Source: Eimeria necatrix (lineage: Eukaryota; Apicomplexa; Conoidasida; Eucoccidiorida; Eimeriidae). From it: a stretch of 14,468 nucleotides of DNA. A program made the translations under genes and the position numbers. Shown one piece after another: positions 1 through 9,965 of this stretch (its first letter is position 1; each line of letters begins with the position of its first letter). The stretch is taken from contig NW_013654733.1 in NCBI RefSeq assembly GCF_000499385.1, forward strand, positions 1 to 14,468. Direction: 5' to 3'. Under the pieces are notes generated by a model. The model saw only the letters and a program-made list of their open reading frames with translations. It had not been told where the DNA came from and ran no database searches.

Positions 1-290
1 AAATGAAGCGCAGCATAGCAAACAGTGCGCACTTCTCTAGCCGCCTTGGGTACGACCAAGCCGATAACTCCATCCAAACTCTCATCACTCACGAGACGCA
101 TGTGCCACAAACACCAACGCAAAACACTCGAGTTTGAAACGATGTAACCTCCAGCCTCGAAATACACAGGAAAGACGTTACAGCCGAGGAAACGCCGAGA
201 GCTTCAAATCCACGCCTGTGCGACGCCGCAGTCGCCACCATTGCACACAACGCCATGCAGATTAATACACAGTGCACTTCGCAACTTGTG
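1..290. repeat. diverged duplicated block, copy A
   Basis: This block aligns without a gap to 1571-1860, with about 199 of 290 positions identical by hand count (about 69%). The best-preserved parts are the first 18 bases (identical in both copies) and 71-120. The window starts at the first aligned base, so the true left end may lie outside. A 62-codon minus-strand frame (89-277) lines up in the same phase with a minus-strand frame in copy B, which suggests a shared peptide. However, mismatches over 89-270 fall almost equally on the three codon phases (23, 21, 19), so there is no sign of protein-level selection. I read it as an old non-coding duplication or a member of a dispersed repeat family. 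Confidence 0.8.
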
Positions 291-1570
291 GGGCCTAAAG
301 ACGACGCCAGAAATTGCAGGTAGTGTGCGACACAGCAAACAGATAAATGTCAGAATCAAAGTAGGAGCGTATGCTGCGAATATCGCACGAGCCTGTTGCG
401 GCGCGAGACCAGCCATTCCAGCTCGCCTGCCTTGACGTACTGGCTGTATAGTGCAAACGACAGCGAGGCTAGCTCGGACATCGCTGAGTCCCTTCTCGCA
501 AGCGCGCGCCTGCAAAACAGCAGCAACCAAACGCGCTCGAAACGACAGAAATGATCAAGATAGAAACGACAGAGCGTCACACAATGCATTGCGTCACCGA
601 GCCTGACAAGTGCATGTTCGCGCAAACAAACAGTTTTCCAACTTGACAAAAAGGCGCCTCGAGCCTCAGCGGTTACGAGAGGTTGCGTTTCTCAAGGACG
701 CCCCTTTGGCGTGGCGTGAGCTGCACTCTGGCCACACTCAGACCATCCATTTCAACCCGGTTCCCTGACAAGGCTTTCCCTTCGCTCTAGAAACAGCCTG
801 TGCGCCGTGCTCAAAATGACATTTTGCACGCACGCCTCAGCCTCTGGCTCGTTAGTACGCCGCAAGCCATTCGATGTGCTAGAATATCCTCCATACTTAC
901 TGGCTGCAACGAAGGTTCGCGACACGCGGCAGACGCATTCGAACCGTGCGCCGTGGAACCGCAAAAACCTACGGAGCATAACGCACCTGTGACTCAAAGA
1001 TTGCCGCAAAACTCCACAAATCAAATATTCCCTCTTCCCCTTTGCATCTACATGCATTCTAAACACGTCAACACAACCCTTTCCAGTGCAAATTCACGAA
1101 CGCTTCCTAGACTATAAGCTATCGGCTCTGTGCAACTCGAGCTGATGTCGCCTGAAGTCGCAGCATGAAACTACAAATCCGGAAAATGCAAGAGAAGTAC
1201 ACGAGCTTTGCGATGCGAAAGCACTAGTCGTGAGAAATTCGACGTGGATATACCAAAACCGCGAATTTGCGCGGTAGACAAACGCACGCAACACTTCTAC
1301 TAATCGACGCTCACTCCTTGCAACGGCGGTTCCGTCGCATAGCCGTCTGCTCTTTGCTCTGCTATCAAACTAGAAGTTGCCCGTCCTCGCAAGCAGCTCG
1401 AGTAAGTAATCTTTGAAGCGAAACGACGAGTCCAAGCGCCATTCAGCTAAACGTCTCCATGGCACGACCTCGACGAACCCTCCAGACAATGCATCCATGA
1501 AACCTGCTCAGCCTCCTTGCTAATCAGTGAGCTTCAGTGCATTCAGCCTAATGTCTGCAAGTGGCCAGAA
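291..1570. other. spacer between repeat copies, no gene recognised
   Basis: I see no convincing gene. Weak similarity between 305-380 and 1883-1970, with small gaps, suggests that the duplication extends somewhat beyond 290. Around 800-1066 the DNA is open in two + frames and one minus frame (up to 105 codons), which is within chance. A GC-rich hairpin lies at 1258-1275, with ACCGCG and CGCGGT arms and a 6-nt loop. A donor-like GTAAGT is at 1402-1407. The + strand is rich in A and C throughout this part. Confidence 0.5.
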
Positions 1571-1860
1571 AAATGAAGCGCAGCATAGGAGACTGTGCAC
1601 ACTTCTGGAACAGGCCTGGCTAGTTGCAGTCTGATAACTAGACCCAAACTCTCATCACGCACGCGACCCATGCCCCACAAACACCCACACAAATCTTTCG
1701 AGCTCAAAACGAGCCAACCTCAAGCTTACAAATATACATCAAGCGCATTGCAGCCGTGAAAACGGCAAGAGCTCCACACTCATGCCTACGCGCTGACAGA
1801 ATTGGTGTTACTATGCCCAACGCCATGCCGGCTGATATGTAGTGCACTCTGTAGCTGACG
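1571..1860. repeat. diverged duplicated block, copy B
   Basis: This is the second copy of the block at 1-290, giving a unit spacing of 1,570 bp. It is preceded by a lone A of the same A-run (positions 1568-1573 are A-rich), with no obvious target-site duplication. Beyond 1860 the match weakens: AATT-containing segments at 311 and 1889 still align, at an offset of 1578, followed by other small gaps. The minus-strand frame homologous to that of copy A has a stop at a position where copy A is open. This is further evidence against a conserved protein. Confidence 0.8.
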
Positions 1861-3237
1861 CAGCCTTCGAGAATGTCTGAATGTGGAGGAATTACGGCAG
1901 CACACCATACAGCTACGTTATGCAAAAGCGTTGGAGAGTGATTTCAGACCTAACCAGGTGGCTGCTGCGTGGTCCAACTCATGCAGATTAACGTTACTGC
2001 TGGAAATTGCGAGTTTGCCGTTTTGGTTCGAAATTGTGAAAATCACTATGGGCATGGTCATGAAGTGTGACTCTCAAATTTTTGATGTTTTCAGAGCATG
2101 CAAACTATGTCTACATATGAGTCAACTACTCACTTTGGGGCTAGTCACATGCGAGAGCGACTTGCACCACTCCACGCAGATCGACGCTCACTTTCTCGAT
2201 CTCCCGAATTTTTATGAAACCATCAGCTATTCATTTTGCTGACAACGTGAACGCTGTGTGTGTGCAAAAACGTCGCGGGTACGTAACGTCTGACATGCAC
2301 TTCGGCGTTCACGCATCGGTCCGTCAAAAATCCCAGCGCGATCATCTCCACGACTCGTGCCATCTATTTCAGTAGTTTCGTAAGCAGTTGACCCCCGAAG
2401 CCTTCAAATTGAATGCAGCAAGATCCAGCTATACAGCGTGCCAATTTTGCAGTGCAGGCAGCATCTCGAAATGTGGAACATAAAACAGAAATGTGTAACA
2501 AGATGATCCGTGATAACGATAGCTCCTCCAAAAGCTTTGCTAGCATTAAAACAATTTGATAATATACAACAATGTGAATCAAGACATACGCCGTTCAAAT
2601 GACGCCATTCCTTTAAAACGGCAAGACTTGCCGGGCTTATTGCTTCACGCTGATGGAAAAGTCACAAGAAACATGCACCACTACGCATACCATTTCACAA
2701 AGCAATCCAGAACGCATGCGCCCAGAGTCCAACAAGACGGAGTGAAAGATCTCCATTCTGTTGGAGCCCTATAGATGTTGGAGCAAGCTCCACCACCACA
2801 GCACGTAGCTGAGGCTGCCGAAAAACGAACAGCTCATTTTGCTTGCTCCGACATGGCTGGACAGAAACGGCAAATGCAGACCGTACACTAATGTGCTATC
2901 TTGAGCTGTTCAGGGTTCGAGCAATGCCAGGAATACCGTATTAAAAAAAAGAGCAAAGGAAAAAGAAAATGCGCGTTCTCGCGCAAGTTGTGCCGCTGAA
3001 CATGGAAAATGCTCCTGTGAAGTGATCAATTGGCGCTTCACAGAATCGTGAACGCCATAAGCTGATCCAACCAGTTTAGTAATGGTTTTGAGGAAAAGCA
3101 TTTAGTTAGGAGGAGGCTTGCCACGTACAGCGCTATTTCGCTACGCTTGTTTAGTGTTGAGCCTTGGGTAGGGCATCGTCTCAAATAGTTCGCGTGCAGA
3201 GCTCAGAAGCAAAAGATATGAAGCTTTACACTCCGTC
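1861..3237. other. intergenic or intronic DNA, no gene recognised
   Basis: A + frame is open from 1859 to 2242 (about 127 codons), but its first in-frame ATG is at 2048, leaving only 64 codons. Another + frame, 2556-2774, has no ATG near its start. Neither resembles a family I know. Other contents are an A-rich purine tract at about 2942-2970, the perfect short foldback GGAGCAAGCTCC at 2780-2791, and GCATGC motifs at 2096 and 2714. A 10-bp stem at 3015-3043 has arms CTGTGAAGTG and CGCTTCACAG, including one G-T pair, around a 9-nt loop. Confidence 0.5.
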
Positions 3238-3459
3238 ATGTATCGGTCTTGCAGGCTGTTGATTTTGCTGGAACAGTGCGCAGTTTCGCATTGCAAGTAC
3301 ATTACAGTGTTCTCAAGGGCCGTTTTTGCTCAGAAAAAGCTAAAAGCTGCATGCTACAAGCTTAAAGTCCGTAAAAGGCTCAAAAAGCAAGGCGCACTGC
3401 AGCAAGCTAGAAAATGCGAAACGGACCCGAAATGCCAGGTCGTTTTGTGGACCCGATAG
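3238..3459 (+). CDS. candidate small ORF, basic 73-aa product, unknown
   Basis: An ATG-initiated frame of 73 codons. The N-terminal part has a short hydrophobic stretch (about residues 6-15, CRLLILLEQC). The centre and C-terminal part are strongly basic, with KVRKRLKKQ at about residues 43-51. The lysines come largely from an A-rich stretch of DNA, so the basic character may be an artefact of composition. No domain is recognised, and the length is well within chance. A second open frame in the next phase (3344-3724) overlaps its 3' half, so coding potential in this interval, if any, could be split between frames. Existence as a gene is unproven. Confidence 0.12.
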   Translation: MYRSCRLLILLEQCAVSHCKYITVFSRAVFAQKKLKAACYKLKVRKRLKKQGALQQARKCETDPKCQVVLWTR

Positions 3460-3481
3460 CTTGAAATGTCCGTGTCTCAGC

Positions 3482-3874
3482 ATGCCTGGGCACGGGTGTA
3501 AACGTTTTCCACTGCTCGAAAATTATTCTCTACGACAGCAAGCTTCATTTAGATTTCATTTGCGCGGAAATAACGAAGGAAATATACGGGGTGCGGTAAG
3601 TCTCATAAATCAGCTTTGCCTGGCAAAGTCAAGTGGGAAGCCAAACAATTCGACGGTGCTTGTATCACCTTGCGGAATACCGCAGACAAGCCTAAAAGGC
3701 GTCTCGAGCGTTTTCCGAGCTTAGCAGTAGCATGGCGAGTTAGCTAAACATAAGACGCCCGAAAGTGCAAGTAAAATCTCAGCTCTCCTATTGTCACTTC
3801 AGGTTAGGCATGCGGCTTCTAGCGTCCAGTCCAGTACAAAGCGTGGTCTGTTTCGCTGCATTTTACTGCTTTGA
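3482..3874 (+). CDS. candidate spliced small gene, unknown product
   Basis: From the ATG at 3482 the frame runs to a consensus donor, GCG then GTAAGT, at 3596-3601. A good acceptor with a pyrimidine-rich lead ends at 3802 (CTATTGTCACTTCAG). Removing 3596-3802 (207 nt) keeps phase 0 and reaches TGA at 3872-3874, giving about 61 residues. Without splicing the same frame stops at 3722-3724 after about 80 residues. The frame is open back to 3344, so an upstream exon is possible. No known domain is visible. Matching donor and acceptor sites arise by chance in this much DNA, so this is a model to test and not a firm gene. Confidence 0.12.
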
Positions 3875-5497
3875 TGACAATCAAATTCTATAAGCAGGAG
3901 TCCCTAGTCCACAAGTGACGCTGAAAACGGCGTTAATGCTCGAGCCAGTCATGTTGCGCATAAGCAAAATCAATCTGCCGAACACTTGTTGTTCGTGCAG
4001 AATCTACTGCTACTCTGGGAGCTTCTGTTGTTGATTATGTTAATCCACTTGCGTTGAAGTCCGGTAAGGAAAACCCCAACAAGACGATTCCTACAAAAAT
4101 CATATGCTCTCAGTTGATGTGCTCTTAAGGGGATTCCTTGTTCCAGCTGTCGATTGGCGTCCACAAATGGTACAGCAAGTATGTCAAAGCGGGGAACTGT
4201 GTAGTACCGTATCGACACTCTGCCACACTACTGCAACTGGGTAGCACATATGCTCAGAAAGAGTTAACATTGAGCTGTCCGGTCGAACTGTACGAATTGT
4301 AGAAACTGAGGGTCTGTGCAATTGATTTAATCAAAGTGATATGGGCAAGATTCTGTCAGCGATGCTCTATGTGTATGTGATTTTCCATCACAAACAGTGT
4401 GAACCCAGCGTTTACACCAGATCTAGGTAGGCTACATGAGATTTCTTCATTAAGAAGAAGACTATACAGAAACAACAAAAGTTGGCTACTGCACTTCTAG
4501 AAGTACACCGAAGAATCACACTCCAACAGTACACTGGCGGAGCACGCAAGGTGATGGACAACACAAAATCCCAGTATTCCACAGCGCGGCATAGCTCTTG
4601 TATCGATAATAGACGAATAGCGCTCGAAGTTGTGCAGTCAGCAGACATACATATTCTTCGTTACTCCAGCTGTGAGAGCTTCCGATAGGTTCGGAATTTC
4701 TAACAACTGAGCACCAGCTGCTTGTTCGTACTGTGTATATGTAAACGTAATGGGAAAAAACAAGCAACGATGGTAACGAAACAACGGAGAGCCCCAAGAC
4801 ACTCATGCTCTGTCATACACGGAAATACCAACTGAGATGCACTGCAAGTCTACATCATAGCAATGCAAAACGATCTCTCAAGCAGGTGGGGCGTCCAACA
4901 AGCTAAGGACCTTGCGCAACGCTTGAACTGGTTAGCCGTTGTTTTTATACGCTAGTGCTAGCACCTAAGATGGCGACCGCGGCCTGGAGGTACAGGATTG
5001 AGGTCCATAATACAACCAATATCTTGCCATACCATTCCATGTGATGCACGTCCACCGTGAAAAACGCAGCTACCGTCGACTGCCTAAACCACATGCACTT
5101 ACCAACGCCAAGAGCAAACGGTAACGGCTCTCCCTAGCCAATAAAAACACGTACGCCAAAACACTATACTTTCATTTATGCCGCACCATATCTTCCTGCG
5201 AAATAGTGCAGCAAAATAGCACAATCAAAATCACATTAAGTCCGCTTTTAATTAGGATTCGGAATCTAGAAGCCCAATATAGCCACACACGCAAGACAAA
5301 GTTGACATAAGCAAGATCTAACATAAGGCTGGACCGCCTACAATCCTCAGTTGTGCAGCGTGCACATCCTACGGTATCATGAACTCTGTTTCCTTCGCTA
5401 CTTCAAAGTATGCAGCATACCGTGGCGGTTTTCGTCTGGTGACAGGCATGGTATTTCATAATATGAAGACTCGTGTGCTTCTGCATAAAACGAGAAG
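3875..5497. other. no gene recognised
   Basis: Only short shadow-like frames are seen on both strands (up to 96 codons on the minus strand near 4516-4806). A perfect 10-bp palindrome, GTGCTAGCAC, lies at 4955-4964. An AATAAA-like poly(A) signal on the + strand occurs near 5141, in an A/C-rich stretch (about 5090-5165). I see no RNA gene or mobile-element hallmark here. Confidence 0.5.
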
Positions 5498-5701
5498 ATG
5501 CCACTGAGTTTTGCCAACACATATGGCGCTTCTGGCATTCCTCTGTATTTCCGTCACGGCAGCGGCTTCTGCAAAACAGTGATCATTGATGAAACGCTCA
5601 ACGGCTCACCAGATGAATATTTATTGAACTTTGAAATTGTAAGAGCACCCCAATCACAGGACACGACTGCTGAACAAAGCTCAAACAAACCAGTTTACTG
5701 A
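5498..5701 (+). CDS. candidate small ORF, 67 aa, unknown product
   Basis: An ATG with A at -3 opens a 67-codon frame. An in-frame stop only four codons upstream (5486-5488) means the ATG lies close to the start of the frame. The predicted peptide has a balanced composition without runs or low-complexity sequence and contains an acidic stretch (DETLNGSPDEY). There is no signal peptide, membrane segment or domain that I recognise. Because of the composition and the start position it is one of the more protein-like short frames here, but its length is within chance and no neighbouring gene supports it. Confidence 0.15.
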   Translation: MPLSFANTYGASGIPLYFRHGSGFCKTVIIDETLNGSPDEYLLNFEIVRAPQSQDTTAEQSSNKPVY

Positions 5702-7883
5702 AACTTTAAACTAAAGCTTTTTTCTGTGTAACGGGAGCTGCTTGCCCTTCATGCAGTTTTGAACCACTGATTGCGCTGCATTTCACAGCAGGTGCTGTCG
5801 GTATCGCTTCGCCCCACACAAAACGCAAGTCTCGAAACCGAAGCCAATTGAGTAACGCAGAGCGGAAGCCTTGCCCATTATGGCACATGCGCCACGGTGG
5901 CGAATTGAAAGTCGCACACGTACAGGCTGCATGAATAAGATAGAGCAGGGTTTGAGTTTTCGTGTCTTAAAACGCATGCCAGCAACAAATCGCGAGGCAC
6001 ACACATGCAAACGATACTCCTTTCATCCTTCCACGTAGGCGAACAGCATGCAAGCGCACATCACGCTTCATTCACTCGTGAGAATACTTCGCGTAATTTG
6101 ATGCCTTGTCCCAGGCTAACAAGATCCGCCAACTCAGAAGCAGCCCCAAGGAAACATGTCAGATTCTGGCGCGACCCCTGATAATTCGACATACAGAGCC
6201 AAAATTTTTGTATGTGCCGTTTAGGTCATCAAGCAGTGAAAGCAAACAGCGCGAAGATTTGGCCGTCCACCAAAGACATGCGCTCCTCCAAATAGCATAT
6301 ACAACCTGTCTTTGATAGCGCTAACGCCCAGTCTTCGCCAAAATCGACACTTGTCAAATCGCTCGCCTGCCTACTTTGTCACAACATGTTCCTATAGGCC
6401 GATTCACAAAACAGCAATGTTGTGCAGCACAGGGCGCAGCTTTCAGCCTGCTCGTGCCTGCCAACACCCACTCCCTGCAAACGTTTGAATAGCTCAAGTT
6501 GTCTGACGCACCATGCAGACCTGATTGCGCTACACTGTATACCTTTGAGCCATTTCACCATGAAGCGCTGTGGTGCAGCTCACTGCTCGTTTCTCGTGCA
6601 CGACACTAGCAAAAATCGGCGGCGACTGAAGACGTAAATAACACTCAAGATCCCAAGTGTAGCCTTTAGTAACGGCACGCCAATATGCCAAAAATACAGT
6701 ATTCCACTTCACCCAATAAGGCTTAAAAAATAAGCACACTTTACAGGCACCTGCGCGAGGCATTCGCCTTTAAGGAAACCACAGGCAGCACGCAAAGAAC
6801 CCCCCGGGAGCATTCCTAAATTCCGAGCACAGCTTTAGGACTACAGTTCGCTAATGCACCCACAAAACGCCTGCTCATGCCAATTAAAAGCCAGCATCAA
6901 CAGAACAAGCAGTGCTTATCTAAATCATTTCATCATCAAGATATCTCTGCAGTCAACAAAGCCTGGAAACATACAATCTTGCAAAATGTGTTTTTTTTAA
7001 AAGTGCCGTTTTCCTCCAGCAGAAGAAGCCCACACGATTCACCACTAAACCAAACGAGTCGTTGCCTGCTCTACCAACAAGCCGCATGGAGCACCAAACT
7101 CCAGAAACGGACCGTTACTTGCTTGAACGTACTATGTCCAGAGCAAGCGAGGAAAAAGGACTAAGGATGCCCACCGAGCACTGCCTTGTAGCGACGAACG
7201 GCATTCATGCTTTGCAACAACCAGAATACTGTGCAAAATCATAGTGTAGAAACGAAAATAGGTAAACACTCCAAACTATTTGATAGGGCCTTTGCATGCA
7301 TAGCTCGCACAACCTGCAGTGGGTGCGTCGCGCGTAGTGTGACAATTAGTCCGCCGTCGCAATTACGCTGTTCTGCTCTCCAGTATGTTGCACAATTTTC
7401 GGCCACCTGTCTGACTGCGAGTGAATTCCAGGTGTTTCGCTTATTAATAAAACTGCATGCCCTGGAATCAGCTGTCCATGAGTTTCAATCGATAACGCAC
7501 TTAGACAAGATTTGTTACGAGACAAACGATGGTTCTATCCTATCTGAGACGCGTGCCGCTTAAACAAATCGTGCTCCAAAACATGCTTGTGTGCCGCACA
7601 CACGCTTCGCCTCGTAGCACAAGTTGCCTCCTGTATAGCATGCGTTTTGCCGAACGTCGTTTTACGACAGTGCCGACAGAATGCAGCGGAACACTTATTT
7701 AGAGCACCGTTGTCAGGATGTTACCCTGCACTCGCCGGCTAGAGGCTTCATCGCTGTGTGGTGGTCGCGCCTACGGTTGCATCGTGTTATTGACTACTGC
7801 GTCAAGGGCCACACATAATCATTTAGGACGAGCCCGGATCAGGAAGCTTTGTAGCACCTGTATTCCGCAACGCTTAGTTATAG
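5702..7883. other. no gene recognised
   Basis: Short overlapping frames occur on both strands. The longest is a + frame at 7207-7563 (118 codons), which has no recognisable domain. The + strand is A+C-rich over about 6050-7250. GCATGC motifs lie at 5974, 6046, 7294, 7455 and 7638. No RNA gene or transposon feature is seen. Confidence 0.5.
7293..7300. promoter_or_regulatory. TGCATGCA palindrome, possible ApiAP2-type site
   Basis: A perfect 8-bp palindrome and the strongest member of a set of 12 GCATGC hexamers in the window. TGCATGC(A) is a known binding or promoter motif in apicomplexan parasites, where ApiAP2 factors recognise it. The assignment depends on the organism being an apicomplexan, which is not established, and no adjacent gene start is defined. 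Confidence 0.25.
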
Positions 7884-8226
7884 ATGTTGTTCTCACAATC
7901 TTCAACAAACAGAAGGCCTGATGCAGACGTTCACCATGGTTTGCAGTACGACAAACAAAGCGGGCAGACCGAAATTATGCTTCCAAGCTCTTCCTGCCAC
8001 TCAAGAAACACGCAAGCAGGTCTCATGTATTATGTCTCGGGAATTCGCTTGTTCTTTGTCTCGTGCAAAGTGTCACCTTTCTTAGGTGAGTGTTTTGCGA
8101 CTTTCTCCAAGGCTAAGGCAAAAGCTGCAGAAGTCAATTGCACGTGAAAGCGTGATGTATGAAATCGATCGAATAGATCATATGCTAAGAACATCCCCTA
8201 AAAATGCTTGCGGTGTGTGTGTGCAA

Positions 8227-8301
<75 letters not shown>

Positions 8302-8384
8302 CGTATTTGTCCGTATGTCATTGAGTCTGCTTGTGTGCAGTTACACAGGAATACGGCATCCATTCTGTGATACAAGGAAAGTAA
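7884..8384 (+). CDS. candidate two-exon small gene, unknown product
   Basis: The frame from the ATG at 7884 runs 67 codons to a strong donor, AG then GTGAGT, at 8086-8091. A plausible acceptor ending TTGTGTGCAG is at 8340, which makes a 255-nt intron. Exon 2 (8341-8384) continues the split codon and ends at TAA 8382-8384, giving about 81 residues in total. Without splicing the frame ends at 8147 after 87 residues. The proposed intron contains the GT microsatellite, and such tracts are tolerated in introns. Exon 1 is rich in Ser and has a short hydrophobic patch near its end. No domain is recognised and chance remains a good explanation. Confidence 0.12.
8213..8298. repeat. (GT)n microsatellite
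   Basis: An alternating GT run at 8213-8223 is broken by CAAA (8224-8227) and continues uninterrupted for 71 bases (8228-8298, about 35 dinucleotides). It is followed by TATACGTAT. Long open frames over it (poly Val-Cys or poly Thr-His) are artefacts of the repeat. Such tracts are length-variable and can adopt left-handed Z-DNA. Confidence 0.98.
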
Positions 8385-8399
8385 TACAAGCAAAATCGA

Positions 8400-9203
8400 G
8401 TTAGGGCTCTCGAAACGTCATGAGCTGCATGTCACCTAGCTCAGCGTGAAGATTTAGTGGCATAGTCGAAAAGAGCTGCAACATTTTCCTTGCGGATCTG
8501 GCATTTTTCCATTTTGATCCAAATTTTTGTTGCAGTGCCGAAAAGATGAGTTTAGTAAAAGCTGAGAAACCTCACGCCCTGTTTGATGATGAGCGACCGC
8601 AAAAATGCACGTACCTTCCGCTTAGCATTGCCTGCTTCAATAAATGCCACTCGCATACATTGCCGACAAACCGGTTTCGGCACAACTGGGTTCGCCAACT
8701 CACAAGCTAATCACGTGTAGTTATCCGCGCTGTTTAACGCCATGGATTCGATCACGTGCACCAAAAGAATCCTATTATTTCGGAGTATCTATAGTAGAAA
8801 AGGCCGATACGTGCTTTCGAAAACCCAAAAGCTCGCTTTTCTGTTCCTTCGTAAATCTGTACTGAATTGAGCTTTCAAACAAAACAAACAGAGCCTTGCA
8901 TAGCCACTCTCCAGCAACGTCAATGCCAGAGCCCAGGCTTGATCATCGGGACCAGGAAGTCCCAGTCCCTCTGTAGTTTGGATGTCGGGTTTGCAAAACG
9001 GCCTTCAAGAATCACTGCTGGGCACCTTCTACCAGTCAAAGAGCACGATTTTATGTCGATGAGGATCCTCCAGTTGCGCTAGATATGCATAATAGCATAT
9101 GATATTGCCCCAAATGGTAACAGCTTCCACAAACCCAGCAAGGAATGGCCCGCTCACTTCCGAATGCAGCTGTTTCTCATCAAGTAGTCTTTATTGCTCT
9201 GAC
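8400..9203. other. no gene recognised
   Basis: Two adjacent short + frames (8644-8865 and 8867-9082) are present, but neither resembles a known protein. An AATAAA motif lies near 8639. No structural RNA or repeat is seen. Confidence 0.45.
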
Positions 9204-9573
9204 TTAAAAAATGGAATCTGGGCTGCTGCAAAGCATGTTCAAGTTATCCAGTCGCCTGCTCGGATCGCTGACGCTTAAAAGCATTATCAAGCTGCCGAAT
9301 CTGGTCCCCAGGAGCACGCTTTTGCATGCTCGTGGGGACTCCAGTGCATTAAGAAAAGTTACTTTGGCGTCGAGACATGTCACAGAGCTATGCGTGTCAC
9401 ACTGTGTTCTTCCATGGTCGCCTTTGAAGACGCAGACCAGGGAGTTACCTACGTGTGTAGCATTAAACAGCAATGCAAAAAAAAGCCGCACTGTCTTATT
9501 TGAAAACTTACTGTTCTTTGGCCAGCACGTTCAGGGTCATCGCCTCACAATGGACAGAAATAGCATGCCCTGA
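9204..9573. other. segment open on both strands
   Basis: A + frame is open at 9211-9573 (120 codons from ATG, the longest ATG-initiated frame in the window), and a minus frame is open over 9204-9491. The + product has a moderately basic N-terminal part with Ser/Leu-rich segments and no recognised domain. The minus-strand text upstream of it, around 9560-9640, gives a few residues reminiscent of a retroelement RNase H, but split between frames and without the catalytic acids. I do not assign a gene on either strand. Confidence 0.3.
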
Positions 9574-9705
9574 GTGGCCCAAGAGTTTGCCACACGGCCT
9601 TACTGAAGCACAAGATGGGCTTATTCATACAAGAGACGTGTCAGCCCTTCTTCCAGAGTGCTGGGCCTTCTTCTAGAATTGGCAATGAGATGATGTAGGA
9701 CACAA

Positions 9706-9930
9706 ATGGCACACAGAAATTGTTTGGTCATAAACGAAAATGTCAGGCAAAGGATCGCGCGCTACCCAGGAGCCAACCCGAAGTGCACAGCGCTTTTCTG
9801 GAACAAAATTGAAACTCAGCTGCTAGTCGCAAAGTTCGCGAAAAACACACTGCCTAGAAAACATCTTATTACCCCTTTTAGGCTTCTATCCGACTCTTAC
9901 AGTCAGAGCGCAGCCGATAAAATAATTTAG
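9706..9930 (+). CDS. candidate small ORF, 74 aa, unknown product
   Basis: The ATG at 9706 has a favourable context (A at -3, G at +4) and opens 74 codons to TAG. The peptide is mildly basic and varied in composition, with a central FWNKIETQLLVAKF stretch that could form an amphipathic helix. No family is recognised. The stop is followed within 60 bases by the strong double hairpin at 9966-10018, but a functional link is only a guess. The length is within chance. Confidence 0.15.
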   Translation: MAHRNCLVINENVRQRIARYPGANPKCTALFWNKIETQLLVAKFAKNTLPRKHLITPFRLLSDSYSQSAADKII

Positions 9931-9965
9931 GTAAAAGAAGGGACTGTCATTTCTCAGCGCATGAT

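Noticed and set aside
89..277. Minus-strand frame conserved between the two repeat copies as a protein
   Set aside because: Mismatches are evenly spread over codon phases and copy B contains a stop. The shared residues follow simply from DNA homology.
890..925. U1 snRNA-like start ATACTTAC followed by GGC
   Set aside because: Only the first eight bases match. The C needed after ATACTTAC and the U1 stem-loops are absent.
2024..2040. tRNA B-box-like GGTTCGAAAT, and another GGTTCGA at about 2914
   Set aside because: The flanks do not pair as a T-stem and no A-box, anticodon arm or acceptor stem can be placed. Other GGTTCG sites also fail.
1859..2242. 127-codon + frame as a gene
   Set aside because: No ATG until 2048, no recognisable domain, and about the length expected as the chance maximum. 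It overlaps the weak extension of the duplicated block.
4482..4806. Overlapping + and minus frames of 68-96 codons
   Set aside because: Frames with no domain and chance-level length. Neither strand is supported.
8086..8393. Poly(Val-Cys) and poly(Thr-His) reading frames
   Set aside because: They are translations of the GT/AC microsatellite and not genes.
9560..9680. Retroelement RNase H remnant on the minus strand
   Set aside because: A few residues (for example PILCFSKAV) look similar, but they are split between frames, the catalytic acidic residues are not visible, and no reverse transcriptase or integrase motif is found nearby.
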